From the NCBI GenBank assembly GCA_022825065.1, contig JAJDYR010000044.1, forward strand, positions 1 to 64,000: a stretch of DNA of 64,000 bases, in the 5' to 3' direction. A program made the translations under genes and the position numbers. This document shows positions 1 through 7,249 of this stretch, piece by piece (within the stretch, counting starts at the first letter, position 1; every line of letters starts with the position of its first letter). A model generated the notes under the pieces. It saw only the letters and a list, made by a program, of their open reading frames with translations. It did not search any database and was not told the DNA's origin. Source of the DNA: a bacterium (GTDB lineage: Bacteria; UBA8248).

Positions 1-23
1 TCCGCCCGATTGGCCGATAAACC

Positions 24-45
24 GGGCGGACACACAGGTCCGCCC
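24..45. repeat. GTAGGG-type hairpin 1
   Basis: An 8-bp perfect stem (24-31 with 38-45) with a 6-base loop, followed by CCTACA. Read on the minus strand it is GTAGGG followed by a hairpin. The same flank with different stem sequences occurs at five other places in the window, so this is one member of a dispersed small-hairpin family. Confidence 0.7.
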
Positions 46-78
46 CTACAGTATCTCGCGTTCGGGACGAGGCGTAGG

Positions 79-98
79 GACAGGCCTCCGTGCCTGTC
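79..98. repeat. GTAGGG-type hairpin 2
   Basis: Preceded by GTAGG, this hairpin has stem GACAGGC/GCCTGTC with loop CTCCGT. It is nearly the same sequence, inverted, as the hairpin at 62621-62644. It lies about 35 bp from hairpin 1. Confidence 0.7.
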
Positions 99-180
99 TG
101 TAGGGGGCGTCGCTTCCTCGGTCGGTTCGATTGTCTCCTCATTTGTTGAAAGGCAACCCCCCCGAAAGGGAAACCCCATT

Positions 181-300
181 AAGGCAACCCCCCCTACCCC
201 CCCTTGTCAGGGGGGTATGAAAGAGCAAAACCCCCGCCGCCGATAGAGGGCTTTTGTTTTTTTTGCCCCCCTGACAAGGGGGGGTAGGGGGGGTTGCCTT
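181..300. repeat. Long C-tract/G-tract palindromic element, copy A
   Basis: The left arm (181-215) begins AAGGCAACC, runs through C-tracts and ends TTGTCAGGGGGG. The right arm (265-300) is its inverse and ends GGTTGCCTT. The roughly 50-bp centre carries AGAGCAAAACCCCC and then a T-tract. The same architecture recurs at 6855-7013, 52989-53107 and 62730-62851, so it is a dispersed mobile or REP-like repeat. The 140-180 stretch just before it resembles the sequence before the 62730 copy. No protein is encoded. Confidence 0.75.
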
Positions 301-321
301 TTCGAGACAGCGTTTTTGTAG

Positions 322-341
322 GGGCCGTTCGTGAACGGCCC
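322..341. repeat. GTAGGG-type hairpin 3 at the recombinase 3' end
   Basis: GTAGG followed by stem GGGCCGTTC/GAACGGCCC (322-330 with 333-341). It sits directly against the stop codon of the minus-strand recombinase gene. There is no U-tract on the minus strand, so it is a repeat hairpin that could stabilise the 3' end, rather than a classical terminator. Confidence 0.6.
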
Positions 342-1406
342 TCACCGCCCGTAGCGCAGTCTCGCCACGGCGCCCTGTTTCGCGATCTGTCCCTGCGCGT
401 AGCGGCCCGGCATGGCCGGCGAGCGCCAGCGGCCGGCGAGCTGCATCTCGACCAAGGAGGCCCCCGCGCTCGCCAGGCTCTGCGCGCCCCCGACCCGGAG
501 GCTGTGGCCGCTCACGCGCCCCTCGGCGCCCGCGGCCTTCCCCCACCGCGCGATGACGCCCCGGATGCTCCTGTCCGTCAGGCGTCCGGGCCGGAGCCGC
601 CCCCCCTTGTAGACGGGCCGGAAGAGCGCTCCCTCTTCCAGGCCCGCGCGCGCCAGCCAGGCCCGGATGCGCTCCACCGTCGGCGCCCCGAGGAACTGCA
701 CGACGCCCAGGCCCTCCTGGTCCGTCTTGGAGCGCCGGATACGCACCGTCTGCTCGCCCAGGTCCACGTCCGCGACGTCCAGGGCCGCGACCTCCGACAC
801 CCGCAGCAGCGCGTCGCTCGCCACCGCCACGATCGCGGCGTCGCGCACGCCCCCCAGGGTCCCCGTCCCCTCCGCCAGCGACGCCGCAAGGTCCGCCTCC
901 TCCCAGCGCACCCCGGCCACCTGGCCGCGGCCGCGCTCCGAGCCCAGGCGCCTGAAGCCCGCCAGGGCGCGCAGCGTCGAAGGACCCACCGGAGAGGAGC
1001 GGCCGTGAAGCCTCGCCCGGAACCGCAGCGCGGCCACCGCCATCGAGGCGCAGGCCGCCGAGCGGCCCTTCTCGAAGAGGCCCGTGAGGTAGGCCGCCAC
1101 CCCGGCGTCGGTCTCGGGATACCCCGAATCCTCGAAACCGCGCAGGGCCGCCTCGTAGGCGCGGCGCGTGTTCTCGGCGATAGAGGCGCGCACCAGATCA
1201 GACGCCGCGCGGAACGGACCGAAGCGCGTCGGGCGGCCTTCGTCGGGTTTTTCCAGGGGGGAGCGTCTCCCCGGCGTCGCGGGTCTCGCCCATCGTTCTC
1301 CGTTGTCCATCGTTTGTCCGGCGTCCTGAAGTTCCGGCGGCGATTCCCGCTCACGGGGCCGCCATTCCGGGTCCACGCCACATATATGTCGCCTTCCCGA
1401 TCCCAT
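342..1406 (-). CDS. Tyrosine recombinase / phage-integrase family protein
   Basis: A 354-residue site-specific recombinase expected to cut and rejoin DNA through a 3'-phosphotyrosine. The N-terminal SAM-like DNA-binding part spans about residues 70-155 and the catalytic domain about 165-350. Visible active-site residues are R202 (in LLRVSEVAAL), K227 (RRSKTDQ), H301 and R304 (GHSLRVGG), W327 in the place of the second His, and Y336 (PGRYAQG). All catalytic positions are filled, so the enzyme looks intact. The first 32 residues are Pro/Arg-rich with no family similarity that I recognise, so M33 may be the real start; neither start has a clear ribosome binding site. The gene stands alone beside repeats and two surface lipoprotein genes. 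Substrate sites are unknown; inverted repeats lie just upstream. Confidence 0.85.
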   Translation of the reverse strand: MGSGRRHICGVDPEWRPRERESPPELQDAGQTMDNGERWARPATPGRRSPLEKPDEGRPTRFGPFRAASDLVRASIAENTRRAYEAALRGFEDSGYPETDAGVAAYLTGLFEKGRSAACASMAVAALRFRARLHGRSSPVGPSTLRALAGFRRLGSERGRGQVAGVRWEEADLAASLAEGTGTLGGVRDAAIVAVASDALLRVSEVAALDVADVDLGEQTVRIRRSKTDQEGLGVVQFLGAPTVERIRAWLARAGLEEGALFRPVYKGGRLRPGRLTDRSIRGVIARWGKAAGAEGRVSGHSLRVGGAQSLASAGASLVEMQLAGRWRSPAMPGRYAQGQIAKQGAVARLRYGR

Positions 1407-1416
1407 GCAACATATA
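1377..1416. promoter_or_regulatory. Paired direct repeat at the recombinase start
   Basis: GC(C/A)ACATATA occurs at 1377-1386 and 1407-1416, exactly 30 bp apart (about three helical turns), straddling the first possible start codon of the recombinase. On the minus strand the upstream copy includes TATATA, which could be a -10 element. If so, the 354-aa start would be wrong and M33 preferred. The operator role is inference. Confidence 0.3.
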
Positions 1417-1470
1417 TAAGGCCGAAAAAGAAGAATCGCCCGCCGGAATCGTTTTTTTTACCCTATCTTT

Positions 1471-1500
1471 ACAGTAATTAACTTCTAATAACTGTTATTA
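1471..1500. repeat. Inverted repeats in AT-rich patch, possible recombinase site
   Basis: ACAGTAATTA (1471-1480) is followed after 5 bp by TAATAACTGT (1486-1495), a 9/10 inverted match. TAATAAC-T-GTTATTA (1486-1500) is a perfect 7-bp inverted repeat. The 12-mer at 1489-1500 recurs inverted at 1657-1668. The position about 65 bp upstream of a tyrosine recombinase start makes a binding or attachment site plausible, but there is no direct evidence. Confidence 0.35.
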
Positions 1501-1862
1501 TCAGAAAATATACCACCTATCCCGACCATGTCAAGCACGATTCCGGGGTCCCCGGAGGGGTTTCGGGCGTCGTTTTGCGTCTTTTTTCGCTCATTTTCGG
1601 CCCGGACGCGCCCCGAAACGGGTCTCCCGGCGGAGAACGGGGCTTCCAGCGTCCAGTAATAACAGTTAGCGGCGGGCAGACCGGGTTCAAGGCGCCCGGA
1701 AGATACTTGCCTTCGGAGGCAGTGAAAGGTGGGCGCATACCGCAAAAATTCGTGTCCCGCGGAACGGCCGCCCCGGACTGCGGCGCGGCCCCGCCGCCGC
1801 GCCCCGGCGCTGCCGATACGGATCACAACGGGCCGGACGGCGGCCTTTATATACACGCGATA

Positions 1863-1909
1863 GAGGAGGTTCATCGGACGAAGCCGAGAATGCGCTGGAA
1901 AGACCTTTT
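1863..1909 (+). repeat. Leader repeat, distal copy
   Basis: This 47-bp sequence starts GAGGAGGTT and contains ATCGGA, AAGCCG and a final CCTTTT. It matches 2154-2200 at roughly three quarters of positions when aligned by eye without gaps. The second copy is the immediate 5' leader of lipoprotein A, so this may be a decayed duplicate of that leader. Confidence 0.4.
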
Positions 1910-2153
1910 GTAAACACGAGTTCGCAACACGATTCACGAGGCGCGGTCATCCCGGAGATGACGGTGTAAACGAAAAAGACCCTCCCCCCCGAAGAACCAG
2001 CCTGCGGCGGGGACCATCCCGAAAGATCCACGCCTCCTGAATGATGTCCCAGGCAGATTGGTCGGCGGGCCCGGAAGATACCGGCTCCCCGTTCCGCCAA
2101 AGACAAGCGCACAAACACGAATAGATGAAAGACCCGAATTAAATGCGAAGGAA

Positions 2154-2200
2154 AGGAGGTTAATCGGAGAAAGCCGGAAATTCACTGAAGATCCCTTTTT
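2154..2200 (+). repeat. Leader repeat, copy next to lipoprotein A
   Basis: Second copy of the 47-bp repeat. It begins AAGGAGGTTAATCGG and ends just before the ribosome binding site of lipoprotein A. It probably lies in the transcribed 5' leader. Its conserved GGAGGTT could be a ribosome-binding-like element of a tiny upstream frame or part of an RNA fold; I see no strong hairpin. Confidence 0.4.
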
Positions 2201-2225
2201 CTATGTATTCAGGAGGACTCACTAA

Positions 2226-4127
2226 ATGATGTTCAAAGACAAGTATATTCACAAGTTTTACGCTTTCGCGCTGGCGGCCGTGTTCGCGCTGACGCTGGCG
2301 GGCTGCGGCGGCGGCGGAACTGCGGCGATGCCGGACCCGGAGCCGCCCGCAATGCCGGAACCGACCCCGCAGGAGATGTGCGAGGGTGACGGCGGCCGGT
2401 ATAACGAGGACGGATCTTGCACCTCCGCCGAAGACCTTGCCGCGGAAATGACCGAAGCGGAAGCCCTGAGCGCCGCGCAGGAAGGCGCGATGGCGGCGTA
2501 TATGGCAGCGGCGGCGGCAGTAGCCGGCGCGAAGGACCCCGTGGCGATGGCGAACGCGCAGATGTACGCGGACGCGGCCATGGCGGCATCCGCAGCGGCG
2601 GCGGCGGCCACGGATTCCGCGATGGCCATGGAGCACCGGATGGCGGCCGAGGCGGCCAGCGCCAGCGCGGTGGAAGCCGGCATGACGCGCGGCCTGGGAA
2701 TCACCACATTGGCGAACGCGGCCGCCAACCAGGCCGCGATTGATAGCGCAGCGCTCGTCGGCGTGCCTGCTCCCGCCCCGATTTCGAATGCGGGAAGAGT
2801 GGGCAGGGCGATGGCAGCCGCGGCCGAAGCAGCAGCCGTAAGCGCCGATTCCGTTACCACCACTGCTACTCAAAATGATACCAACCATCAAGGCGCGGTG
2901 GTCACGTCATCGGTGAAAGACACCGGCAGTGGTCCCAGGTTCACGGTATCAGGAACGGTGTCGCTCGCAGGCACCCCTACCCCCGTCGAGCAGGCAAGAG
3001 GTGAAACCCCGACGGCCATCACGACGCGCGGTGGCTGGGCGGGCACCGAATTGGTCGCGTCCGCTCCCGGCGCTACGGCGGGTTACAAGCAGAACACCCT
3101 CGTCTTCACGGACATCAATCCGCCCGCGCAGACTTATAATACTCTAGCCGATCCTGCCGCTCCTGATGTTGCTGATGATAATGTTTTTAGCGCGACTGAA
3201 ATTACAAATGGCGCAGGTGATTTCGCCGCTGGTTCGGTAATCAACAGGGCTGTAGTTACCGGAGATTTCCCGACAGACGGAAGCCACTTCACGGGAACGT
3301 TCAATGCGAACCCTACCGACAATGAACCGCCGAAGTCGGGAAGGTTCTTCTGTCCCACCAGCGCGGCCTGCTCCATCAGCGTAGACGCCTCGGGCGTCCT
3401 CAAGGCGATTCAGGGCTACCAGTTCCAGTCCGCCGTTTCTGGATCCGTAATGCGGGGAGACTCCGACTATCTGACCTGGGGCGTTTGGGTGCACGTCCCG
3501 AACGCGGTGCCAGGAGTGGACGCTACCGGTCGTACGAACCCCGCAACCGCCGCCGCATTCGCTAGCGGCAACGACCCGTTCCAGGTCGATGTCCTGCTCA
3601 CGGGCACGGCGACATATAACGGCGTCGCGAACGGCCTGTATTCGGCGGGCGGCATGGTCGAGTACTTCGAGGCGGACGCCAGCCTGACGGCCAATTTCGG
3701 CGGCAGGACCCCCAACGATTCCACTCCCACTACAGAGGCGAACGACAATGGCCTCCTGGGCGCCGTCACCGGAAGCATCTCCAACATCAAGGCCGGCGGC
3801 ATGGACGTAGACGGCTCGCTGACGCTGGGCAGGGCGGCGCTGGTCGCCGGTGATAATCCTGCTGCTCCTGTTGATGTTTCTGTTGCTGCTAGTGCTCGTA
3901 CTACGGCAACCAGGTTCACCGGCAACACCCAAGGCACTTTGGGCGGCAGGGCCATGCAAGGTTCCTGGACGGGGCAGTTCTACGGCCCCAACAGGGCTCC
4001 TGCCGGATCCGTTGCGGCTCGCACCGAATTCCCCACGACGGCTGCCGGCACCTTCGGCGCCAGAACACCTCTTGGCGCCCCTGCGGTCAGCATCTTGGGC
4101 TCCTTCGGCACGTGGAGAGCCGAGTAA
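2226..4127 (+). CDS. Alanine-rich surface lipoprotein with TbpB-like C-terminus (paralog A)
   Basis: A 633-residue predicted outer-membrane lipoprotein. The start has a strong site (AGGAGGA, 8 bases upstream). The signal sequence ends in lipobox LAGC with C27, followed by a Gly run and Pro/Glu-rich spacer. Residues about 70-215 are an extreme Ala-rich helical segment, probably a stalk. The remainder is Gly/Thr/Ser-rich beta-type sequence. It ends with a motif like the beta-barrel domains of transferrin-binding-protein-type lipoproteins: GSWTGQFYGP near residue 579, then AAGTFGA and SILGSFGTW at the end. A Cys pair (FFCPTSAACS) may form a small loop. It is followed directly by a paralog of the same layout. 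Family assignment rests on C-terminal pattern only; ligand unknown. Short stretches near 3130-3210 and 3850-3900 use T/A-rich codons unlike the rest. Confidence 0.7.
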   Translation: MMFKDKYIHKFYAFALAAVFALTLAGCGGGGTAAMPDPEPPAMPEPTPQEMCEGDGGRYNEDGSCTSAEDLAAEMTEAEALSAAQEGAMAAYMAAAAAVAGAKDPVAMANAQMYADAAMAASAAAAAATDSAMAMEHRMAAEAASASAVEAGMTRGLGITTLANAAANQAAIDSAALVGVPAPAPISNAGRVGRAMAAAAEAAAVSADSVTTTATQNDTNHQGAVVTSSVKDTGSGPRFTVSGTVSLAGTPTPVEQARGETPTAITTRGGWAGTELVASAPGATAGYKQNTLVFTDINPPAQTYNTLADPAAPDVADDNVFSATEITNGAGDFAAGSVINRAVVTGDFPTDGSHFTGTFNANPTDNEPPKSGRFFCPTSAACSISVDASGVLKAIQGYQFQSAVSGSVMRGDSDYLTWGVWVHVPNAVPGVDATGRTNPATAAAFASGNDPFQVDVLLTGTATYNGVANGLYSAGGMVEYFEADASLTANFGGRTPNDSTPTTEANDNGLLGAVTGSISNIKAGGMDVDGSLTLGRAALVAGDNPAAPVDVSVAASARTTATRFTGNTQGTLGGRAMQGSWTGQFYGPNRAPAGSVAARTEFPTTAAGTFGARTPLGAPAVSILGSFGTWRAE

Positions 4128-4151
4128 GCAACAGAGCATGACTCCTTCCGA

Positions 4152-4177
4152 GCCCCGGGCTGCATAAAGCCCGGGGC
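4152..4177. other. GC hairpin between lipoprotein genes
   Basis: Perfect 10-bp stem GCCCCGGGCT/AGCCCGGGGC with loop GCATAA, 25 bp after the lipoprotein A stop codon. No U-tract follows, so it is at best a weak terminator or an RNA-stabilising hairpin between the two paralogs. Confidence 0.5.
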
Positions 4178-4287
4178 CGGGGGATGAATGAGCGCGGCGC
4201 AAGGCGTCGCGCAGGCGGTAGATGGAAATCCGGTTTTATCCGCTCGCCCCTTCCGTTTTCCCGGAAGGAACCAGCCTTGGGGGGCAA

Positions 4288-5952
4288 ATGATGAAAATGC
4301 TCAAGCTTTTGGGATTGATGGTATTTGTCGTGTGCATTGCGGCATTTGCCTCCGGTTGCGGCGGCGGTGGCGGCGGCTCTGCGATGACGCCGGAGGAACC
4401 ACCGCCGGTGATGGAATGCCCGCAGGGTCAGGTCGGGACGTACCCGGACTGCACGGATCCGGGGCCGACGGATGAGCAGAGGATAGCCGCGGCGAGGCAA
4501 CTGCTCGCAGACCTCCTCATGGACGCCCGCAGCCTGGCGCAAACGGCGAGTTCGGCGGCGGCGGCGGTGCAGTTCCACCCCGACGCCACGGCGGAGCAGA
4601 CACAGCTTGCTCTCGGCTATGCGGCCGACGCGCAAACGTACCTGGCGGCTGTCGAGGCCGCGAGGGACGCCGGGAATGCGGCCGCCGCCACGCTCACGCA
4701 GGCGCAAGCCGCGGTGACGGCCGCGCAGGCGGCGCTCGGCAACCTGGCGAACGCGCAATCGGCGGCGGCGGGCATCCAGAGCGCCGTGGAAGCGGTTGCG
4801 AGCCAACGCCAGCAACGGGAGGCGGACGTGATCGCCTTGACGAACGGTTCCTCGCTCATCATGGAACTGATAGACAACAAGCGTGTAGTTGACGCCGCTA
4901 TAGACGCGCTTGCGCTTACAAGCCTTGTCGTGGATCCGGCCTTAGCCACGGCAACAGACGGCGCCACGTGCACCGCACCTTGTGCTCTATATCCTGCGGA
5001 CACCGGGACCGGTTCTACAAGAGTAACAGGGGTTCGGTCAGTACAAGTAAACAGTCTCGGATCGAACGCCCGGGACACCCTCACTGGACCGAGCAGATTA
5101 CAATACGGCTTTGATTTCAAAAATTCCGATGGCACCACTATCGTGAATGCCTACACGGACATTCAGCAAACCAAGCTGGGAGATAATCCCGCCACCCCCT
5201 TGTATGGCCCTTCGGATGATGATGGTACAGATGATGAAAAAGAAACTGATCACGTACTCAACGACACCGATTACCTGCTCGCCGGAATATGGCTTACAAG
5301 TTCCGGAATAACGGCTTTCGCTTATGGGAGTGAACCCATCACTGGCATCAAAAACTTCTGTACCGTGTCTCAAAATAGTGGACCACGAGGCTCGACTACC
5401 AGGACATGTGCCGTTACTGAGGGCTTCGGCACCATCAGCAGTTTTGTAGTAGACCCGGGTGATGCCAGAACAGCCACCTATCGAGGGGATGCGAACGGCG
5501 CTTACCTCACGGGAGGGGATACGAGTTATTTCCAGGCGAGCGTCGAGCTCACCGCAGAATTTCAGAATCCAGCAAGTGGTGCCGCAACCGGCAGCATCGA
5601 GGGCACGGTCACGAACATCAACGCCGGCGGACAATCGATTCCGGGTAGCATCGAATTGCAAAAAGTTGATTTGGCAGACGCTGGGATAGCCGACGAATTT
5701 ACGGCCGGGGTTGCCGGAACGGTTGGTGGCGACCCATACGTCGGCAACTGGAAGGGCCAGTTTTTCGGGCTTAGAGCTAAACAGCCAGAAACGGACAGCG
5801 ACACGAATGACGCATATCCTCTAATAACAACCATAACAACAACGTACACTCCCGATGTTCCCGGTTCGGTCGCGGGAACCTTTTACGCTACCAAGCAAAC
5901 CGAATTTGGGGGTAAGGCCGCCTTCATCGGGGCGTTCGGGGCGCACAGGTAA
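4288..5952 (+). CDS. Alanine-rich surface lipoprotein with TbpB-like C-terminus (paralog B)
   Basis: A 554-residue predicted lipoprotein. The start at 4288 is chosen because it puts the basic n-region and hydrophobic core directly before lipobox ASGC (C24); an in-frame ATG at 4222 would add 22 unlikely residues. Layout matches the preceding gene: Gly run after the Cys, Pro/Glu spacer, Ala-rich helical segment (about 65-185), then beta-rich domain ending in GNWKGQFFGL near residue 486, GSVAGTFYAT and FIGAFGAHR at the C-terminus. The Cys pair of paralog A is kept, but the loop is longer (about 15 residues against 5). Two acidic, low-GC stretches (for example SDDDGTDDEKE) look like variable surface loops. 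Probably co-expressed with paralog A. Function unknown; TbpB-like relation is inferred from motif shape. Confidence 0.7.
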   Translation: MMKMLKLLGLMVFVVCIAAFASGCGGGGGGSAMTPEEPPPVMECPQGQVGTYPDCTDPGPTDEQRIAAARQLLADLLMDARSLAQTASSAAAAVQFHPDATAEQTQLALGYAADAQTYLAAVEAARDAGNAAAATLTQAQAAVTAAQAALGNLANAQSAAAGIQSAVEAVASQRQQREADVIALTNGSSLIMELIDNKRVVDAAIDALALTSLVVDPALATATDGATCTAPCALYPADTGTGSTRVTGVRSVQVNSLGSNARDTLTGPSRLQYGFDFKNSDGTTIVNAYTDIQQTKLGDNPATPLYGPSDDDGTDDEKETDHVLNDTDYLLAGIWLTSSGITAFAYGSEPITGIKNFCTVSQNSGPRGSTTRTCAVTEGFGTISSFVVDPGDARTATYRGDANGAYLTGGDTSYFQASVELTAEFQNPASGAATGSIEGTVTNINAGGQSIPGSIELQKVDLADAGIADEFTAGVAGTVGGDPYVGNWKGQFFGLRAKQPETDSDTNDAYPLITTITTTYTPDVPGSVAGTFYATKQTEFGGKAAFIGAFGAHR

Positions 5953-6324
5953 CGGAGAAAAACGCCTTCGGTCGGGGTATCCGGTCCCGCGCCCAAGGCG
6001 AGAGAGGGAAAAGGAAGAAGAGTGGAAAAGGGGGTTGCCCGTTGGTTGCTTCCCTCGTGATAGAGCAAACAGTACCGCTCCTGGTTATGAGTTTGAGTCC
6101 TCGAGCCGGGAACGGGAACAACGGGCAGCCCCTGTTTCTCGCTTCATCGAAGTAAGCCGGCACCCCGACGCGGCCTGCACCTCAGGGATTGTGTCGCAGC
6201 AACTCCCACCTTCAGGGGTTTTGCAACCCCTTAAGTAGCCAGTCCTTTGAGGGGTGTCGGCCCTTTCCTTCACAGACCGCGCGTTCTCGCCTCCCCGCCT
6301 TGAAAACCAACCCCCCCCTGCCCC

Positions 6325-6438
6325 CCCTTGTCAGGGGTCAAAACCGACCGAAGAGGGAGGTTTTGCAAGACGATGTGTTTCTCGTCAATGGCTTCTGCAA
6401 ACGCTCGTTCATCACTCGCGTTTGACCCCTGACAAGGG
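6325..6438. repeat. Inverted repeat pair enclosing unique sequence
   Basis: The 18-mer CCCTTGTCAGGGGTCAAA (6325-6342) is repeated perfectly inverted at 6421-6438. The inside 78 bp differs from the centres of the other large palindromes. It looks like a divergent or rearranged copy of that family, using shorter arms. Confidence 0.7.
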
Positions 6439-6497
6439 TCTGTTGAAAAAGCCCTCTCAAGCGGTGGGGGGGTACGATGGGAATCATGGTTTTGTAG

Positions 6498-6517
6498 GTC
6501 GGACAAATATGTCCGAC
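6498..6517. repeat. GTAGGG-type hairpin 4
   Basis: Stem GTCGGAC/GTCCGAC with loop AAATAT, preceded by GTAG. It is in the same orientation as hairpin 3. Confidence 0.6.
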
Positions 6518-6552
6518 ATACATGCGGCCCGTCGCAGGGCGGCGAAAAATCA

Positions 6553-6572
6553 GGGTCGCATGTATGCGACCC
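6553..6572. repeat. GTAGGG-type hairpin 5
   Basis: Stem GGGTCGCAT/ATGCGACCC (9 bp, 2-base loop) followed by CCTACAC. It is in inverted orientation relative to hairpin 4, which lies 36 bp away. Confidence 0.65.
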
Positions 6573-6607
6573 CTACACTCCCTTCGGCAAGGCTGAATCC
6601 TGTTGCC

Positions 6608-6756
6608 GTCATTCCGGCAATCAATGCCGACCGAGGAGGGATTGCCCGGAATCCAGGGACTATGTTTTTGAATTTGCCTTTTCGCTTTATCGTTTTTCCC
6701 GACCTTCCTGCGATTCGGTATCCCCGTCTGCTCTGGATTCCGGCATGCGCCGGAAT
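6608..6756. repeat. ATTCCGG palindromic repeats
   Basis: GTCATTCCGGCAATC starts at 6608, with an imperfect inverted partner near 6640-6658. A compact palindrome ATTCCGGC-ATGC-GCCGGAAT follows at 6737-6756. The GTCATTCCGG...CCGGAATGAC type is a known widespread class of extragenic palindrome, and an almost identical copy lies at 62528-62578. Confidence 0.7.
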
Positions 6757-6854
6757 GACGAACAAAGGCGAAGGTCAATCCCAAGCAAAGAGAGGGGTTT
6801 TTCTTGCCCACCTGACAAGGGGGGTTGGGGGGTTTCGGCAAGGCGGACCTCGGA

Positions 6855-7013
6855 AAGGCAACCCCCCCTACCCCCCCTTGACAGGGGGGCAAGAAAGAGC
6901 AAAACCCCCTCAGCCCGGCAGGGTGCATCGCCTCTTCATACCCCCTTCGCCGGGGGGTTGCTTTTTTTACCCCCCTTTTAAGGGGGGGTAGGGGGGGTTG
7001 CCTTTCGGCCAGG
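6855..7013. repeat. Long C-tract/G-tract palindromic element, copy B
   Basis: The left arm begins AAGGCAACC at 6855 and the right arm ends GGTTGCCTTT near 7013. The centre carries AAGAAAGAGCAAAACCCCCTC, then a conserved Cys-free GC motif CAGCCCGGC and GCATCGCC, and an extra CCGGGGGGTTGC not seen in the other copies. A separate partial arm lies at 6809-6838. Confidence 0.75.
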
Positions 7014-7249
7014 GGGAGTGATTCCTCTCTCCCCGGGATTTTCGGGCAACCCCTCACCGGCCGGGTTCGGGCGCGCATTCGCCCGCATTTGCCGTCGCCG
7101 CGCTCTCCCCGGAACCCGGCGGAATCCGCCGCGAGGAGGGCGTTCCCGCGCGCTCGGGCGGTGCGGAAAACCAGCGAACCAGGACAGGCCGCAGCATGGA
7201 ACGCGCCGGAAACGCGGCGGAAACGCCCCGCCCGGAATACCTGAAAAAT

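Larger units (their letters stand above)
1407..2225. other. Long intergenic region between recombinase and lipoprotein A
   Basis: About 820 bp without a convincing gene. It starts with an AT-rich patch (1440-1510) holding inverted repeats, followed by GC-rich DNA without codon structure. Near its right end are two imperfect copies of a 47-bp leader-like sequence. A 150-codon minus-strand open frame (1485-1937) has no recognisable protein features and is not called as a gene. Confidence 0.5.

Noticed and set aside
294-1481. Long plus-strand open frame of 395 codons opposite the recombinase
   Set aside because: Arg/Ala/Pro-rich noise from a GC-rich gene on the other strand; the minus-strand protein carries all recombinase catalytic residues.
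1485-1937. 150-codon minus-strand open frame in the intergenic region
   Set aside because: No recognisable family, no clear ribosome site, Arg/Gly/Pro composition of GC noise, and it spans the AT-rich repeat patch.
4152-4177. GC hairpin after lipoprotein A as an intrinsic terminator
   Set aside because: Perfect 10-bp stem but no U-tract; kept as a hairpin only.
3144-4202. Minus-strand 352-codon frame opposite lipoprotein A
   Set aside because: The plus-strand protein has a signal peptide, lipobox and ribosome site; the antisense frame has no family features.
181-7013. Large palindromes considered as CRISPR repeats
   Set aside because: Copies are dispersed singly and not separated by regular unique spacers; no cas genes are present.
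6254-7078. Open frames on both strands of about 245 codons within repeats
   Set aside because: They translate C-tract/G-tract palindromes into Pro/Gly-rich sequence and have no ribosome sites.
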